Of a DNA stretch of 64,000 bases, positions 27,201-38,641 are shown piece after piece; positions within the stretch are counted from its first letter, which is position 1, and every line of letters begins with the position of its first letter. Source of the stretch: Daphnia pulex (lineage: Eukaryota > Arthropoda > Branchiopoda > Diplostraca > Daphniidae). Below the pieces are notes generated by a model. The model ran no database searches. It had not been told where the DNA came from and saw nothing but the letters and a program-made list of their open reading frames with translations. The position numbers and the translations under genes are program-made. The DNA lies in contig NC_060027.1 of the NCBI RefSeq assembly GCF_021134715.1, forward strand, positions 1,612,001 to 1,676,000, written 5' to 3'.

Positions 27201-27234
27201 TCAATTGTGGTTCCATGCATTCTTCATTGGCCAT
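24205..27234 (-). CDS. Gene A: IRE1-like pseudokinase fused to WD40 repeats
   Basis: Start at 27234, immediately after a possible acceptor (TTTAG|ATGG). The N-terminal half resembles the IRE1/RNase L kinase fold: EVVVRRIQKV, then FALERFDATLEQYC, ISNGLNFLHDKGLVHGQLNP, and YGDVFAAGCLFFYYLSRGLH. The ATP-binding Lys is Arg (VVVRR), HRD is HGQ, and DFG is replaced by DCL with one residue lost, so it should be catalytically dead. No KEN RNase domain follows. After GEPSQTGTQYLRIAA the gene passes directly (exon about 25985) into WD40 repeats resembling TBL1: ITALQWDHKGDHVAAGFQDG, IINMAWTNDQQIIVGFDN, LVFSHDGKFLASTSKNEIIIW. It stops at 24205. There is no coiled coil, unlike gene B. About 700 residues. 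Confidence 0.75.
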
Positions 27235-29340
27235 CTAAATTATAACAAACAAAAATAGTTAAATGGTTCTGGAAGATCTGCACTTCCATTGAGAAAAAAA
27301 AAATGAACTTGTTTCATAAAAAAAAAAAAAAGTCTTGCACACAAATTAGATTTAATTTGTGTGCGTATAGTTCCCACACTGATATTGTACAATCACAAAA
27401 ATTCTGCGAACTAAATTACTGCAGCAAATTTAAATAAATAGAGCATAAGATTTGAAAGACAGACAATCCATTCTTGTAGCCTTAAAAACGGCAAACCTAC
27501 AGCTACAACACTGACTGATCAGCTTTCAATGAGGAATCAGCAACTTGCTGTCCCGATTGATGATCCCTTATCAATCACACCTTTCACAAAATGTGATAAG
27601 CTTAATTTTAGTGTAAATGGTGTGAAGAGAAAGAGAAAACTTTTAGATGAGATCTGATTGGTGAATTAATTTTAAAAGATGGCAATATGTAGGCTATTAT
27701 GTTAAAAATGTGCACTTGCTGTTTTCAACACAACTGCAATAACCATGAATATTCGTAAAATTATGAAGTTGAAAGATTAAATTACGATGATCACTGATGT
27801 TGGAATAACAATAAAATTAATTGATAAATATTTTGAAAAATTCTTCAACTGTTTCACGTGTTCACAAGTTAAAAACAAATAAGACAAAAGCGTCGTGGAC
27901 GACGAGACGACGAACGGAGGGCGTCCCTAAACTGCGAAAGCGAAACGCGAAACGCGAAACGCCTAAAATGCGAAACAGCTGTGCGAAACGGACCCAAAAG
28001 TTGGGACCCTGTTTCGCATTTTAGTCTTTGGGTCCGTACTAAACTGCGAAATCGGTGTGAGCGAAACGTCGCAGCGTAAACGTCTTGGTAGCAGACGACA
28101 ATGGACGCCGTCAACAAACAAATTGTTAAGAGTTTCAAATTTTCGAGACTTCGAGTTTCGCGCACCTTATGGCTGGTCCGCTGGTCTATTTGTGTGTTGA
28201 CCATGAATACGAAATACCTTGAATGCAATATGCAATAGGTGTTTTTAATTAGAAGATTGGTATAACAAATTAATGGAACTTCTCGTTTCCATGTATCAGT
28301 ATCAATCAGATTAACATTCTTAATTTTAAGGAAAGTTTAAGCTGATTAAATTTTAGCTTGATTTGGAACATGGTAGCTTTGATTTTTAGCTTGATATAAG
28401 GCACTCATACTGTTATGGCCGATTCTTTCTTTGTGCACGTACCTACTGGTTGATTTAAATTATTTAATGTAATGTATAATCCCTGGGCCATTACCTAATA
28501 TTTTATTATTTAAAAATATCACCATAACGTGCTGCTCTATGTCTTTCATTGGTTTAATAATAGTAAAATGCGCATTAAAACATACAGGGATAGTGGCGAA
28601 GAAATCGAATTTGATTGCCCCCCTTCCTCCTTTAATGCCTCATCATATCGGGAGACAATGAAAAATGGCGGCAATCTCCGTCAATTTGGACCTCTGTGGA
28701 GAAAAGGAAAACTTTTTGTTTCGCAAGATGTTTCGCTCTTTAGTATGCCCTCCGGCATTTGGTCCCGCGAAACGGTCCAAAAATTTTGGTCCGTTTCGCA
28801 CAACTTTTCCGCATTTTAGGCGTTTCGCGTTTCGCGTTTCGCTTTCGCAGTTTAGGGACGCCCACGAACGGACGAGGTCGAACAAGTTAATCAACTGAGC
28901 CATCTGGTGGATTTACAGCCACCTAGCGCCGATCGCTACGCGGGAGAAGATGGTCTTTTTCAAATCTTTTAGTAAGAAAAGAACTTGAACTTCCTTGACT
29001 TGAATTTCGATTAGAAGTATCAATAAAAGAATTCTTAAGATAGCCCACTAAACGAATGCCCGATTTTCCCATAGGTAACTTATTGATTGTTTCCTCAGTA
29101 TCAATATAACAAAAAAAGAAAAGCAAAACAAGTAAAAACGTGCAAGCAATAACTAGCTGCCCAAATTCGAAATTATAATAAAGTATATTCAAATTAAATT
29201 TAACTAAACTTCTTCTGGTTTGAAATAACGGAACATGAAACGAAGGAAGTGTTTTTCAAAAAAAAAAAATCATACGTGAAAAAATTAACTGGATAATTTA
29301 TCTGACCGCACATCTACAAGTAATTCCTCCTAAGCAGCGG
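27235..29340. other. Spacer between genes A and B
   Basis: Contains the upstream region of gene A, a 945-bp transposon with its target duplications (27910-28872), and the probable 3' UTR of gene B. The TCAGT and 5' UTR exon seen upstream of B and C were not recognised here. Short frames at 28529-28903 lie inside the transposon and are not genes. Confidence 0.5.
27919..28863. mobile_element. Non-autonomous inverted-repeat DNA transposon (MITE-like) with 9-bp target duplication
   Basis: The ends are inverted repeats. The left end (27919 onward, GGGCGTCCCTAAACTGCGAA) and the reverse complement of the right end (to 28863) agree for 54 bases without a mismatch and continue with few mismatches for another 20-odd. 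The subterminal part is built from CGCGAAA-type repeats. The element is flanked by a perfect 9-bp direct repeat, ACGAACGGA, at 27910-27918 and 28864-28872. The 945-bp interior is AT-rich and encodes no transposase. A 9-bp duplication fits Mutator-like or Merlin elements; the superfamily cannot be settled from one copy. The intact ends and duplication suggest a fairly recent insertion. Confidence 0.9.
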
Positions 29341-32300
29341 TTATTCCATTTCAATAATAGCGAATTCAATAACGCGAACCTAGAATACAATAAAATTAAT
29401 TCATTACGTGCTTCGCATAGAGAGGACAATTTGAACTGCAACAATACAAACAATGCTATACCTGGCCATCTTTAGAGTTAACGGCTAACTTATAAGCAGC
29501 ATCGTCCGATGAATCGGTAGCCAGCCACGATAAACCAGTGGAATTTTTGTCACATTTCCCTGTGAATAGGGGTATCCAAGTCTGCAAGAAGAACAAAACA
29601 GACAAGATATGTAATTAACGAAGGTCGAAGATTAGACATTATTTGCACTAACAGGATAGCACTAGGGTCTATATCGATTAAGTAATTGAATAAGTGCAAG
29701 GTTTTTACCCTAGTGGACCAAATGATGAGTTCACTTTTCGAATCCACTGATGCCAAAAACCGTTCGTTGGGTGAAAATAAAATTGAAAAGACCGGTTCTG
29801 AATGTTTCATTAACATCCTATGCTTTCGGCCCTTTGCCAACGGATTCCAGATTACAATCGATCCATTCTCTAAGCCACTAAACAAATAAATGGACCATGG
29901 AATATTCGGTTAATCATACTGGGAAAATTATGGTAAAAAAATTGGGTTAAGTCTCAAATATGATTTCTTTACTCAATTTTCCTTAACTTCTTAACACCTA
30001 ATTTTTAGCTCAATCAAACGCGATCTAACTTACTTACCAGGCTACAGTGAAATTTTCTGCAGAATTCCTAGCTGCCTCAATTCCATCGTCCGTGGTACCG
30101 TTCGAACGCCAAGCTAAACAGCAACAGTACGAAATGACGTTCAGCTCATACATAGCCTCTTTGATGGTTGTGTTGAATGACCAAATCTGTGAATATGAAA
30201 CGAGTTTATCAGTAAATCACGAGAGCGATTGGCAACTGTACTACTTTGATCCATTTGTCATCGGAACAAGAAGCAAAATATAGCGTGGTGTCATTCCATA
30301 TTAAATCAGTAACAGTATTCTAAAATCAATCAAAACCAAAAGAATTAAATAATAAAATGAAATCGTAAATAGTAAGAACTCACGCTGTGCTTGACTAGAC
30401 AAGTTTTCGTTTGGTTTCCACCTATTTCAGATACTTGAATTGTTCCATCGACTAATCCCTGGGCGATGAGATTCTCAGATATCCACTTCACGCATTCGAC
30501 ATTTTTCCTGTGTTCGACTGTGGAGACATGATTTGTGTTTGAGCCAACGGCTGTCGAATTCCACAGCAAAACTACTTTCTGGCCCTGGATTGGAAATGGA
30601 GATTAATTAATTCAGCGAACAATTACCGACAAGACCTTTTTACATTTTCACGAGAAGCAAATATGTTTGATCGATATGGATTCCATTCTAGTTGATCGAC
30701 CTGCTTCAAATGTTTCTTCATTTGAAAGAGGACTTTTCCACTCGGGTAGCTCCAGACGATCACAACACCGTCACTGTAGGCAGCGGCCAACTGATTACCT
30801 ACATCCTTTTCGTTATTGAAGGTTTAAATAATCAACGCCACTCAGTTTTTAATATAAACTGAAAACAAGGTTTTACTTACATTCCATTCAAGAACTTTAA
30901 TCTCCATCATACTGTGCCCTCGAAGTTTAACGGCATTTTCTCTCCAAGTCGAAAAGGGTGCAGCCCCACTAGTCCCCGTGAAAAATGTCACTTGATTCGA
31001 CAGGAAGACGCAAGCGAGAAGCGGTTTTAATGGATGGAAACGGCTTATGAAATTCTTACTTCCCGGTACATATCTCAAAGTTTCTTTAAATTGTCCTGTA
31101 GTCGATCAAAATCATCCGTCTGAAACGTTTTTAGGGAAAAACCATATATATCTTACGTTCAACAGGTGCTGATGTAGGTGAAGTCTCGGGCAATGGCAAA
31201 TCAGCTCTGAAAAAAAAAAAAAAAACTTGTTTCTGTTTGTATACAATGATTGTATTTCAAAAATTACACTAAGTTTAAATGTAACAAATAAAAGGGTGAT
31301 ACTTTTACCTATCATCTTCTAGATCCGAATCCGATAGTTCAACTACGGGAGGATCAAGTTTATTCCGAAGGGATTGGTACTCACGCTGAACTTCTTCCAG
31401 TTGCGCCATAATCTGTGATTTCTCTTTTTTAGTCGAGTTGCATTCATCTGACAAGGTTTGATTTTCCAGAGTCAATTTAGATTTTTGACTGGCCATGGCC
31501 ATTAGTTGAAGCAAAAGATCTTGTTTTTCTTTCCCGAATCGTTTGCGGGTGTCCGCTAACAAACTTTTGAATCCTTTGGCCTGTTTTTCTTTAGATGCGG
31601 TCAGATTTTTAATTCGAATCTCCAGATCTGATAGTTTACGTTGGAGCGAATCGGCAAACTTGTTGGCTTCATTTCTGGCCAGAGTTAGCGCCTGAACCGA
31701 AACCGCCTTCAACGAAGTACGTTGTTTCTCGACTTCAAGTTCAAGTTTCAGATTGGCAACGGTGGCTTCCATTTGGATTTGGGTGTTGTCACTAGAACCG
31801 GGCATAATCGCCAAAGTGGGAACTTGTACTGACGGATCGTTCACTTTTGGACTTACACTAAATTGTTTGGCAATGACGGTACGTTCCTGCAGTTGATTCT
31901 GAAGACTTTGCTTCTCTTCCTCGTGCTTTTTGTGGTTCAATTCGACTTCGCGTTCCAAAACAAATATCTTCCACTGCAAGGATTCTGATCGCTCATTCGC
32001 TTCTTTTTTTTCTTTCGTTAATTCTTGCAAAGAGACAACCAGCTCCGATATCTTTTTTTTCTCGGCATCCAGTTCCTGCTGAAGATTGGTGATTGTACCT
32101 TCCAGCTTGCGTCGATCGTTATCACTGGAGCTCTTCAAATCAGACAAGGCTTTCAAAGACATCCTTTCAGTTTGTAGAGACGTGACGTCAATTGTTTGGA
32201 GTTCTCCGATTGTCCGTTGCAAAGTTGTTTCACGTTCCAGAAGCTGCTTCTCAAGATTGATTTTCTCCTTCTTAAGTGTTGCCTCATTCAAGTCTTTTTC

Positions 32301-33698
32301 ATTTTTCAAAGCCAATAGTTTTTGACGGAAGGATTCCGCAAGCTCTTCAGTGTCCTGCAGAGTAACAGTGATTTCTATTGTTTTCTTTCTTTCGACGTCG
32401 AGATCATGTTTTAGATTAGCAGCGACTGCTTCCAGCTCACGTTTGCTACTCTCACTGGAACGTTGCAAATCGGAAATGGTCTGAACCATGACAAGTTGAG
32501 CTTCCGTTGATTTTTCCTTCTCAGCTTTGAGTAAACGTTCCAAAGCGACAATTTCAGGTACTGCAAAAAAAAAGAAATTATTACTGCGATTCAATAACCA
32601 TCAAGAATTCAGACTAACATTTGACATTTTTGAATTGTGTAGCGGCAATGCGCAGAAACTGGGTCCCGTTTTGAGGAGGTTCCCCGATCATATCCTTGAT
32701 CAATTCATAAGCAAAGTGGCCTTTATGTAATCCTGAAATATATCACAAAAGAGTTATATAAGATTATAAGAGAATCTACAAACATATTTATCTTACTATA
32801 AAGGTTAACTGGGTTATTTTCTGCCATGTTGTTTAAAATAGATTCCATGTCGCCAAATGGATGCAGTCCACGTTTTAGGAAATAAAAAAAAAGACAGCCA
32901 GCAGCAAATACGTCTCCGTAAACCGTAGCAGTCGATTTTATCAGCAAACGGCCGTCTTGATCTAAAATAGTTGACCAAGACCGCGGCAACATCCAATATT
33001 TCGGTTGACATAAACTTTTATTCGCGCCAATGGATTCACCGTCTAAAAGACAATAATAAACAGAAGAGTTTAATACAAATTTTGTTTTTCTGCAGAAGTA
33101 ATAGAGCTTACAAAATCCGAAATCCGAGACCTTCATCATCAGTGGCTGAGAATCAAAAATCAAAATTGATTGAGGGTTTAGATTACCATGCGAAATCCCA
33201 TTTTCGTGTAAATAATTTAGTCCGTTGGATATTTGACAAAGGGCGTTAGCTTCCAATGGCATAGGTCCCGTGTATTCCCCATTGCAATACTGTTCCAGAG
33301 TGGCGTCGAACCGTTCAAGAGCGAAATATCTGTTAAAACAAACCGTATTGTAGAAATAACTGGTTTAAATTGAGAATATAACAAAGGAGTTACCTCCAGC
33401 GATCCATGTCCTCCTCATATCCGATAATATTCAAAACATTTTCGTGGTTTAGAGAGTTTGCTAGATGTCGATCAATGATGTTTCTCCAGTTCTCTCGGCA
33501 GTCAGTTTTCTGAATTCTTCTCACCACAACTTCTTTCTCGTGTTCATTGTCTCGCCAATATCCGAGAAACAAGAAGCCACACCAACTTTGGCTCAAGAGT
33601 AATGGATTTTGGCAACGCAAATTCTTTCCGGTAAAGAGCATTTCCTTCTCAATTTTCACCTTTTTCAGTTGTAGCCCCGAATATTCTTCACTAGCCAT
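29341..33698 (-). CDS. Gene B: IRE1-like pseudokinase, coiled coil and WD40 repeats
   Basis: Start at 33698, right after an acceptor (GCAG|ATGG). The pseudokinase (33698 to about 32640) has VVVRRIQKTD, FALERFDATLEQYC, ISHGNLNPQSIL in place of HRDLKPxNIL, an intact SDFGF, and VYGDVFAAGCLFFYFLKRGLHPFGD as in IRE1. The Lys-to-Arg and HRD-to-HGN changes predict no catalysis, and the C-lobe ends at GTQFLRIAATQF without an RNase domain. One large exon (about 32567-31311) encodes a coiled coil of about 420 residues ending PPVVELSDSDLEDD, which resembles a SUMO-interacting motif. A small exon (ADLPLPETSPTSAPVE, about 31208-31160) leads to WD40 repeats (31097-29341): IKVLEWN, VACGLENGSIVIWNPLA, ILFSPNERFLASVDSKSELI. 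About 1,100 residues. The WD40 part is close to TBL1. Confidence 0.78.
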
Positions 33699-34153
33699 CT
33701 GCATCATAAAATTCATAATAAATAAGAGCATGAATGAAATTGTTCTGATGCTTAACTTTTATGTTGATGGAAAAAATCAATAGATAGAATGTGTTAATGT
33801 AAATTAAGTGGGCAAGGTGATCACAAAATGATGATCTTGGAAAAGTATTATCAGTAAGTCAATAAAAAGAAATTTATAAAGCTAAGCTTTTAAGGTTCTA
33901 AAGCAGAATTTTAACCTACACTGTAGTCTAATCTTTTATAAAAAAAAGTAAACTAACGCTAAATGTGGGAATCAATTTCAATCCTAAAGGAATCAGAAAC
34001 TTGATGTCCTGATTAATGATACCACAGCATGGATGGTATAGGAGTTACTCCTAAAGACCTAAACCATGCCACAGTCTGCGATGATACCTTACACCTAATA
34101 TTAAATATTGCAAAGTAAGACTTTGAGAAATTTGAAGTTGTAACTTATATTAC

Positions 34154-34330
34154 CTTAAAATCTTCACATAGAACTTTATTTAGTAATTAGTCGTGGGTTT
34201 ACCGGTTTATTAGTTGCTGGTCTGTAGTCTGTACTGCTGCAGTAAGAACTGAAATTGAGGTTGTCTGCTAATAGCATTTACAGCGGTGGCGATTGGCACT
34301 AAACATTTTAATTGTTGACTTCTTCCGTGT
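34154..34330 (-). promoter_or_regulatory. Putative 5' UTR exon and promoter region of gene B
   Basis: The donor GATTTTAAG|GTAATATAAG (exon end 34154) and the upstream block GGTGGCGATTGGCACT (34278-34293) are nearly identical to the region upstream of gene C (37457-37640). With an acceptor directly before the ATG at 33698, a non-coding first exon is likely. Conservation between the two copies is the main evidence. Confidence 0.5.
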
Positions 34331-34384
34331 CCTAAGTCCTGTACTCCTGTTCATATTCCATCAAAATCATCTGTATGATACATT

Positions 34385-34450
34385 TTTAGAAAAACCATAT
34401 ATATCTTACGTTCTACATTTGTGTTAATGTAGGTGAAGTCTCGGACAATG
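34385..34450 (-). pseudogene. Fossil exon of gene C (equivalent of gene B linker exon)
   Basis: Collinear with the gene B linker exon at about 31208-31160, which reads ADLPLPETSPTSAP. Here the acceptor CAG is gone (the sequence runs CATATTTGATTTG), and the part matching ACATCAGCA reads ACATTAACA, putting an in-frame stop in the old frame. The former donor GTAAGATATAT is still present. Homology to gene B continues to the end of the following intron (about 34365) and then stops, so the WD40 exons are missing. Confidence 0.7.
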
Positions 34451-34550
34451 ACAAATCAAATATGTTAAAAACCAATTTCCTTTGTGTATTCAAAGATTCT
34501 ATTTCAAAAATTACACCACTTTATATGCAACAAATAAAAAGGTAATACTT

Positions 34551-36991
34551 TTACCTATCATCTTCTAGATCCGAATCTGACAGTTCAACCACAGGAGGAT
34601 CAAGTTTATTCCGAAGGAATTGGTACTCACGCTCAACTTCTTCCAGGTGCGCCATTATCTGTAATTTCTCCTTTTTAGTCGAGTTGTAATCGTCTGTTAG
34701 TTCCGAAACTAACGATGACAGGATTTGAATTTCCAGAGTCATTTTGGATTTTTCACTGGCCATGACCATTTGTTGTCGCAAAAGATCTTGTTTTTCTTTC
34801 TCAAATCGTTTGCGGGTGTCCGCTAACAAATTTTTGGATTCTTTAGACTGGGCTGTGGGGTTTCCTTTAGATGTGGCAAAATTTTTAACTTGAATCTCCA
34901 TGTCCGATAGTTTACGTTGGAGCGAATCCGCAAGCTTGTTGGCTTCATTTCTGGCCAGGGTTAGCGCTTGAACCGAAACCTCCTTCAACGAAGTCCGTTG
35001 TTTCTCGACTTTCAGTTCAAGTCTCAGATTAGCAACGATGGCTTCCATTTGGATATGGGTGTTGTCACTAGAACCGGCCATAACCGCCAAAGTAGGAACT
35101 TGTCTTGACGGATTGTTTTTTACTTTTGCTATCGCAGTATGTGTTTCGGCAATGACGGAACGATCCTGCAGTCGCTTCAAAAGACTACGCTTCTCTTTCT
35201 CGTGTTTTTTGCGGATCAATCCGACTTTCTTTTCCATAACTGATAGCTGCCGCTGTAAGGATTCTGAACGCTCATTTGCATCGGTTTTCTCTTTCGTTAA
35301 TTCTTGCAAAGAGACAACCAGCTCCGATGTCTGTTTTTTCTCGGCATCCAGTTCCTGCTGAAGATTGGTGATTGTACCTTCCAGCTTGCGTCGATCGTTA
35401 TCACTGGAGCTCTTCAAATCAGACAAGGCTTTAAAAGACATCCTTTCGGTTTGTAGAGACGTGACGTCAATTGTTTGGAGTTCTTCGATGGTCCGTTTCA
35501 AATTTGAATCACGTTCCAGGAGCTGCTTCTCAAGATTGATCTTCTCGTTCTTAAGTGTTGCCTCATTCAAGTCTTTTTCATTTTTCAAAGCCAATAGTTT
35601 TTGACGGAAGGATTCCGCAAGCTCTTCAGTGTCCTGCAGAGTAACAGAGATTTCCATTGTTTTCTTTCTTTCGACGTCGAGATCATGTTTTAGATTAGCA
35701 GCAACTGCTTCCAGCTCGCGTTTGCTACTCTCACTGGAACGGTGCAAATCGGAAATGGTCTGAACCATGGCAAGTTGAGCTTCCGTTGATTTTTCCTTCT
35801 CAGCTTTGAGTTCATTACACAAACGTTCCAAAGCGACAATTTCTGGTACTGCAAAAAATAATTAATTATTGCGATACAACAACCATCAAGAATTCACTTA
35901 CATTTGACATTTTTGAATTGTGTAGTGGCAATACGCAGAAACTGGGTCCCATTTTGAGGAAATTCTCCGATCATATCCTTGATTAATTTATAGGCAAAGT
36001 TGCCTTCGTATAATCCTAAAATATATCGAAAGAGTTAAATAAGAATGTTTCCTTTATACAGACACAAGAGATCTACAAATATCCATCATACTATGAAGGT
36101 TAACTGGATTATTTTCTGCGATGTTGTTTAGAATCGATTCCGTGTCGCCAAATGGATGCAGTCCACGTTTTAGGAAATAAAAAAATAAGCAGCCAGCAGC
36201 GAATACGTCTCCGTAAACCGTAGCAGTCGATTTGATCAGTAAGCGGCCGTCTTGATCTAAAATAGTCGACCAAGACCGCGGCAACATCCAATATTTCGGA
36301 TGACACAGACTTGTATTCGAACCAATGGATTCACCGTCTAAAAGACAATAATAAACAGAAGAGTTTAATACAAATTTTGTTTTTCTGCAGAAGTAATAGA
36401 GCTTACAAAATCCGAAATCCGAGACCTTCATCATCAATGGCTGAGAACCAAAAATCAAAATTGCTTGAGGGTTTAGATTACCATGTGAAATCCCATTATC
36501 GTGTAAATAATTTAGTCCGTTGGATATTTGAAAAAGGGCATTGGCTTTCAATGGCACAGGTCCCGTGTATTTCCCATTACAATACTGTTCCAGAGTGGCG
36601 TCGAACCGTTCAAGAGCAAAATATCTGTTAAAACAAACCGTATTGGAAATAACTGGTTTAAATTGAGAATATAATAAAGGAGTTACCTCCAGCGATCCAT
36701 GTCCTCCTCATATCCGATAATATTCAAAACATTTTCGTGGTTTAGAGAATTTGCTAGATGTCGATCAATGATGTTTTTCCAGTTCTCTCGGCAGTCAGTT
36801 TTCTGAATTCTTCTCACCACAACTTCTCTCTCGTGTTCATTGTCTCGCCAATATCCGAGAAACAAGAAGCCACACCAACTTTGGCTCAGGAGTAATGGAT
36901 TTTGGCAACGCACATTTTTTCCGGTAAAGAGCATTTCCTTCTCAATTTTCACCTTTTTCAGTTGTGGTCCCAAATATTCTTCACTGGCCAT
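34551..36991 (-). CDS. Gene C: IRE1-like pseudokinase and coiled coil, WD40 part lost
   Basis: A recent duplicate of gene B with near-identical kinase exons (36991 to about 35930). Start at 36991 after GCAG|ATGG. It shares VVVRRIQKTD, ISHGNLNPQAIL, SDFGF and VYGDVFAAGCLF, and thus the same predicted loss of catalysis. The coiled coil exon (about 35850-34551) is close to that of B, with a short insertion (SSLVSELTDD) and different residues around 35160-35270. Translation ends LSDSDLEDDR and stops at a TAA made from the former donor site (AGG-TAA), so the protein ends exactly where B continues to its WD40 part. About 750 residues. The SUMO-interacting-like VVELSDSDLEDD becomes the C-terminus. 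Confidence 0.8.
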
Positions 36992-38641
36992 CTGCATCAT
37001 AATGAATAAGCATGAATGAAATAATTCTGCTGCTTCAATTTTATGTTTACTGAAAAATGTCATCATACTTAATCAATTGATCAATTTTCACGTAAATTAA
37101 TTGGGTATGATGGTCACCAAATGATGTTATTGTTTCAGTAGGAAAAGAATAATATTATCAAGACAATAAAAGGAAATGGTTCTAAAGCAGAATTTTAACC
37201 TTGAGTCTGTGGTCTTATCTTCCATAAACAAGTAAACTAACACTTAATGTGTGAATTAATTTCAAGGTAAGGAATCAGAAACGTGAGGTCCTGATTAATG
37301 ATACCGCAGTCTGTGATTTTTTAAAAATATATGGCTAACTACTATATTTGTTGGATGGAGAAAAAAAAACTATTTGTTTGGCAGTGGAAAATAGCCATTG
37401 CATTTGTCAACAAGATAAGACTTGAGAAATCTGAATTTGTAAAAAACTTATATTACCTTAAAATCTTCAAATAGAACTTTATTTAGTACATAATTTCGTG
37501 GGTTTAGCTGGTTTATCTGCTGAGTGCTGATCTCTGTACTGCTGCAGTTCTAGGCGTTAACTGAAATTTAGGTCGTCTGCTGTGCTGATTCGATTAAAAG
37601 CGGTGGCGATTGGCACTTAACATTTGAATTGTGTTTTGTATGTTTTGTTTTTATTCCAAATTACAAAAGAAAAGAGCCCTGCATCCAAAGCGCGAAATAA
37701 ATTAATCTAACTCCAACGTGGGTAGCAATCAGTACCTTTAATTTCGTGTGATCAACACTAACGCAACACCAATAGTCCAATAGCGAATACAAACGATCAA
37801 GACATGCGGACTGAACCCTAAAGCTCCTCGATCCTAACAAGTCATGTCTATGGGATTGTACCTCCTTACCCAATACTAATTGAGGTATTTATTCCATATG
37901 CATAGCAGAAAAAAATAAAGATTAAATTTTCTAGAAAGGCTCAGAATGCTGGCCGATGTTGTAATTCCGGTGAATTTTTTTTTCACGTCATACTGAAACT
38001 GCTGAAACCAATGTGGTTTTATTTTTATTTGTAAGTGATGTAACAAACATCTAGCCATACAAAATAAACTTCCACAAAGATGATTCAAGGATGGGCAGTT
38101 TTCTACAAGAGTCGACATTCTATGGCCTTTGTCAAACCAAAATGCGTCGTTCCAGGAAGTAATTTAATTTATTCCATCGACTCAGAACCCCTCTTCCCAA
38201 TTCATTGATTAAAATCTTGGAACGGATTTCCAGACGTATTGGTGATGCCGGTGTGAAGACAAAAAAACGAATCCTGGACAATTCTTCCGCAGCCAGAAGA
38301 ATTGGCAGATTTGTTTCTTAGATACGATTTAAAGCAATAAATATTTCCCATACCCATTAAGCTCTGATTAAAGTGAATTCCCACATAAGTTTCGAAATCC
38401 AAAAAAAGGTTTTATTTCGCTTAATCCATGTTACTGCTTCAAGCACATAAAAAGTAAAAACAGAAAACGTAGGAAAGGCTAGGTTAAATGGAAAGGGAGA
38501 GCGATTAATCAAACAATTTAAATAGCTCTTCACTTAAATGAGCACATTTACATGCTGTAGCGGCCTAACTCGGTCTACTGCCCCTAGACAAAAACAACTT
38601 TTCTCTTCATCATTCTCAATCTTCATGCTTCAGTAACAATC
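36992..38641. other. Spacer between genes C and D
   Basis: Holds the gene C upstream region and the 3' region of gene D. Minus-strand frames at 38118-37876 and 38402-38202 have some protein-like character (VENCPSLNHLCGSLF), but I found neither splice linkage nor family match and do not call them. Confidence 0.4.
37457..37640 (-). promoter_or_regulatory. Putative 5' UTR exon and promoter region of gene C
   Basis: Shares the donor AAGATTTTAAG|GTAATATAAG (exon end 37457) and the block GGTGGCGATTGGCACTTAAC (about 37601-37620) with gene B. The duplication therefore included the promoter. Confidence 0.5.

Larger units (their letters stand above)
33699..34550. other. Spacer between genes B and C
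   Basis: Contains the gene B upstream region with its putative 5' UTR exon (34154-34330) and, further right, the decayed exon of gene C (34385-34450). Everything from about 34360 to 34550 is collinear with gene B intron and exon sequence at 31100-31300. Confidence 0.6.

Noticed and set aside
28529-28903. Overlapping frames near 28.7 kb
   Set aside because: They lie within the transposon and read across its terminal repeats on both strands.
29341-33698. Gene B as a true IRE1 with endoribonuclease
   Set aside because: No KEN domain follows the kinase C-lobe, and the Lys and HRD residues are changed. The sequence continues to a coiled coil and WD40.
37876-38402. Two protein-like minus-strand frames between genes C and D
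   Set aside because: Faint leucine-rich look (VENCPSLNHLCGSLF) but no linkage or consistent repeat; not strong enough to call.
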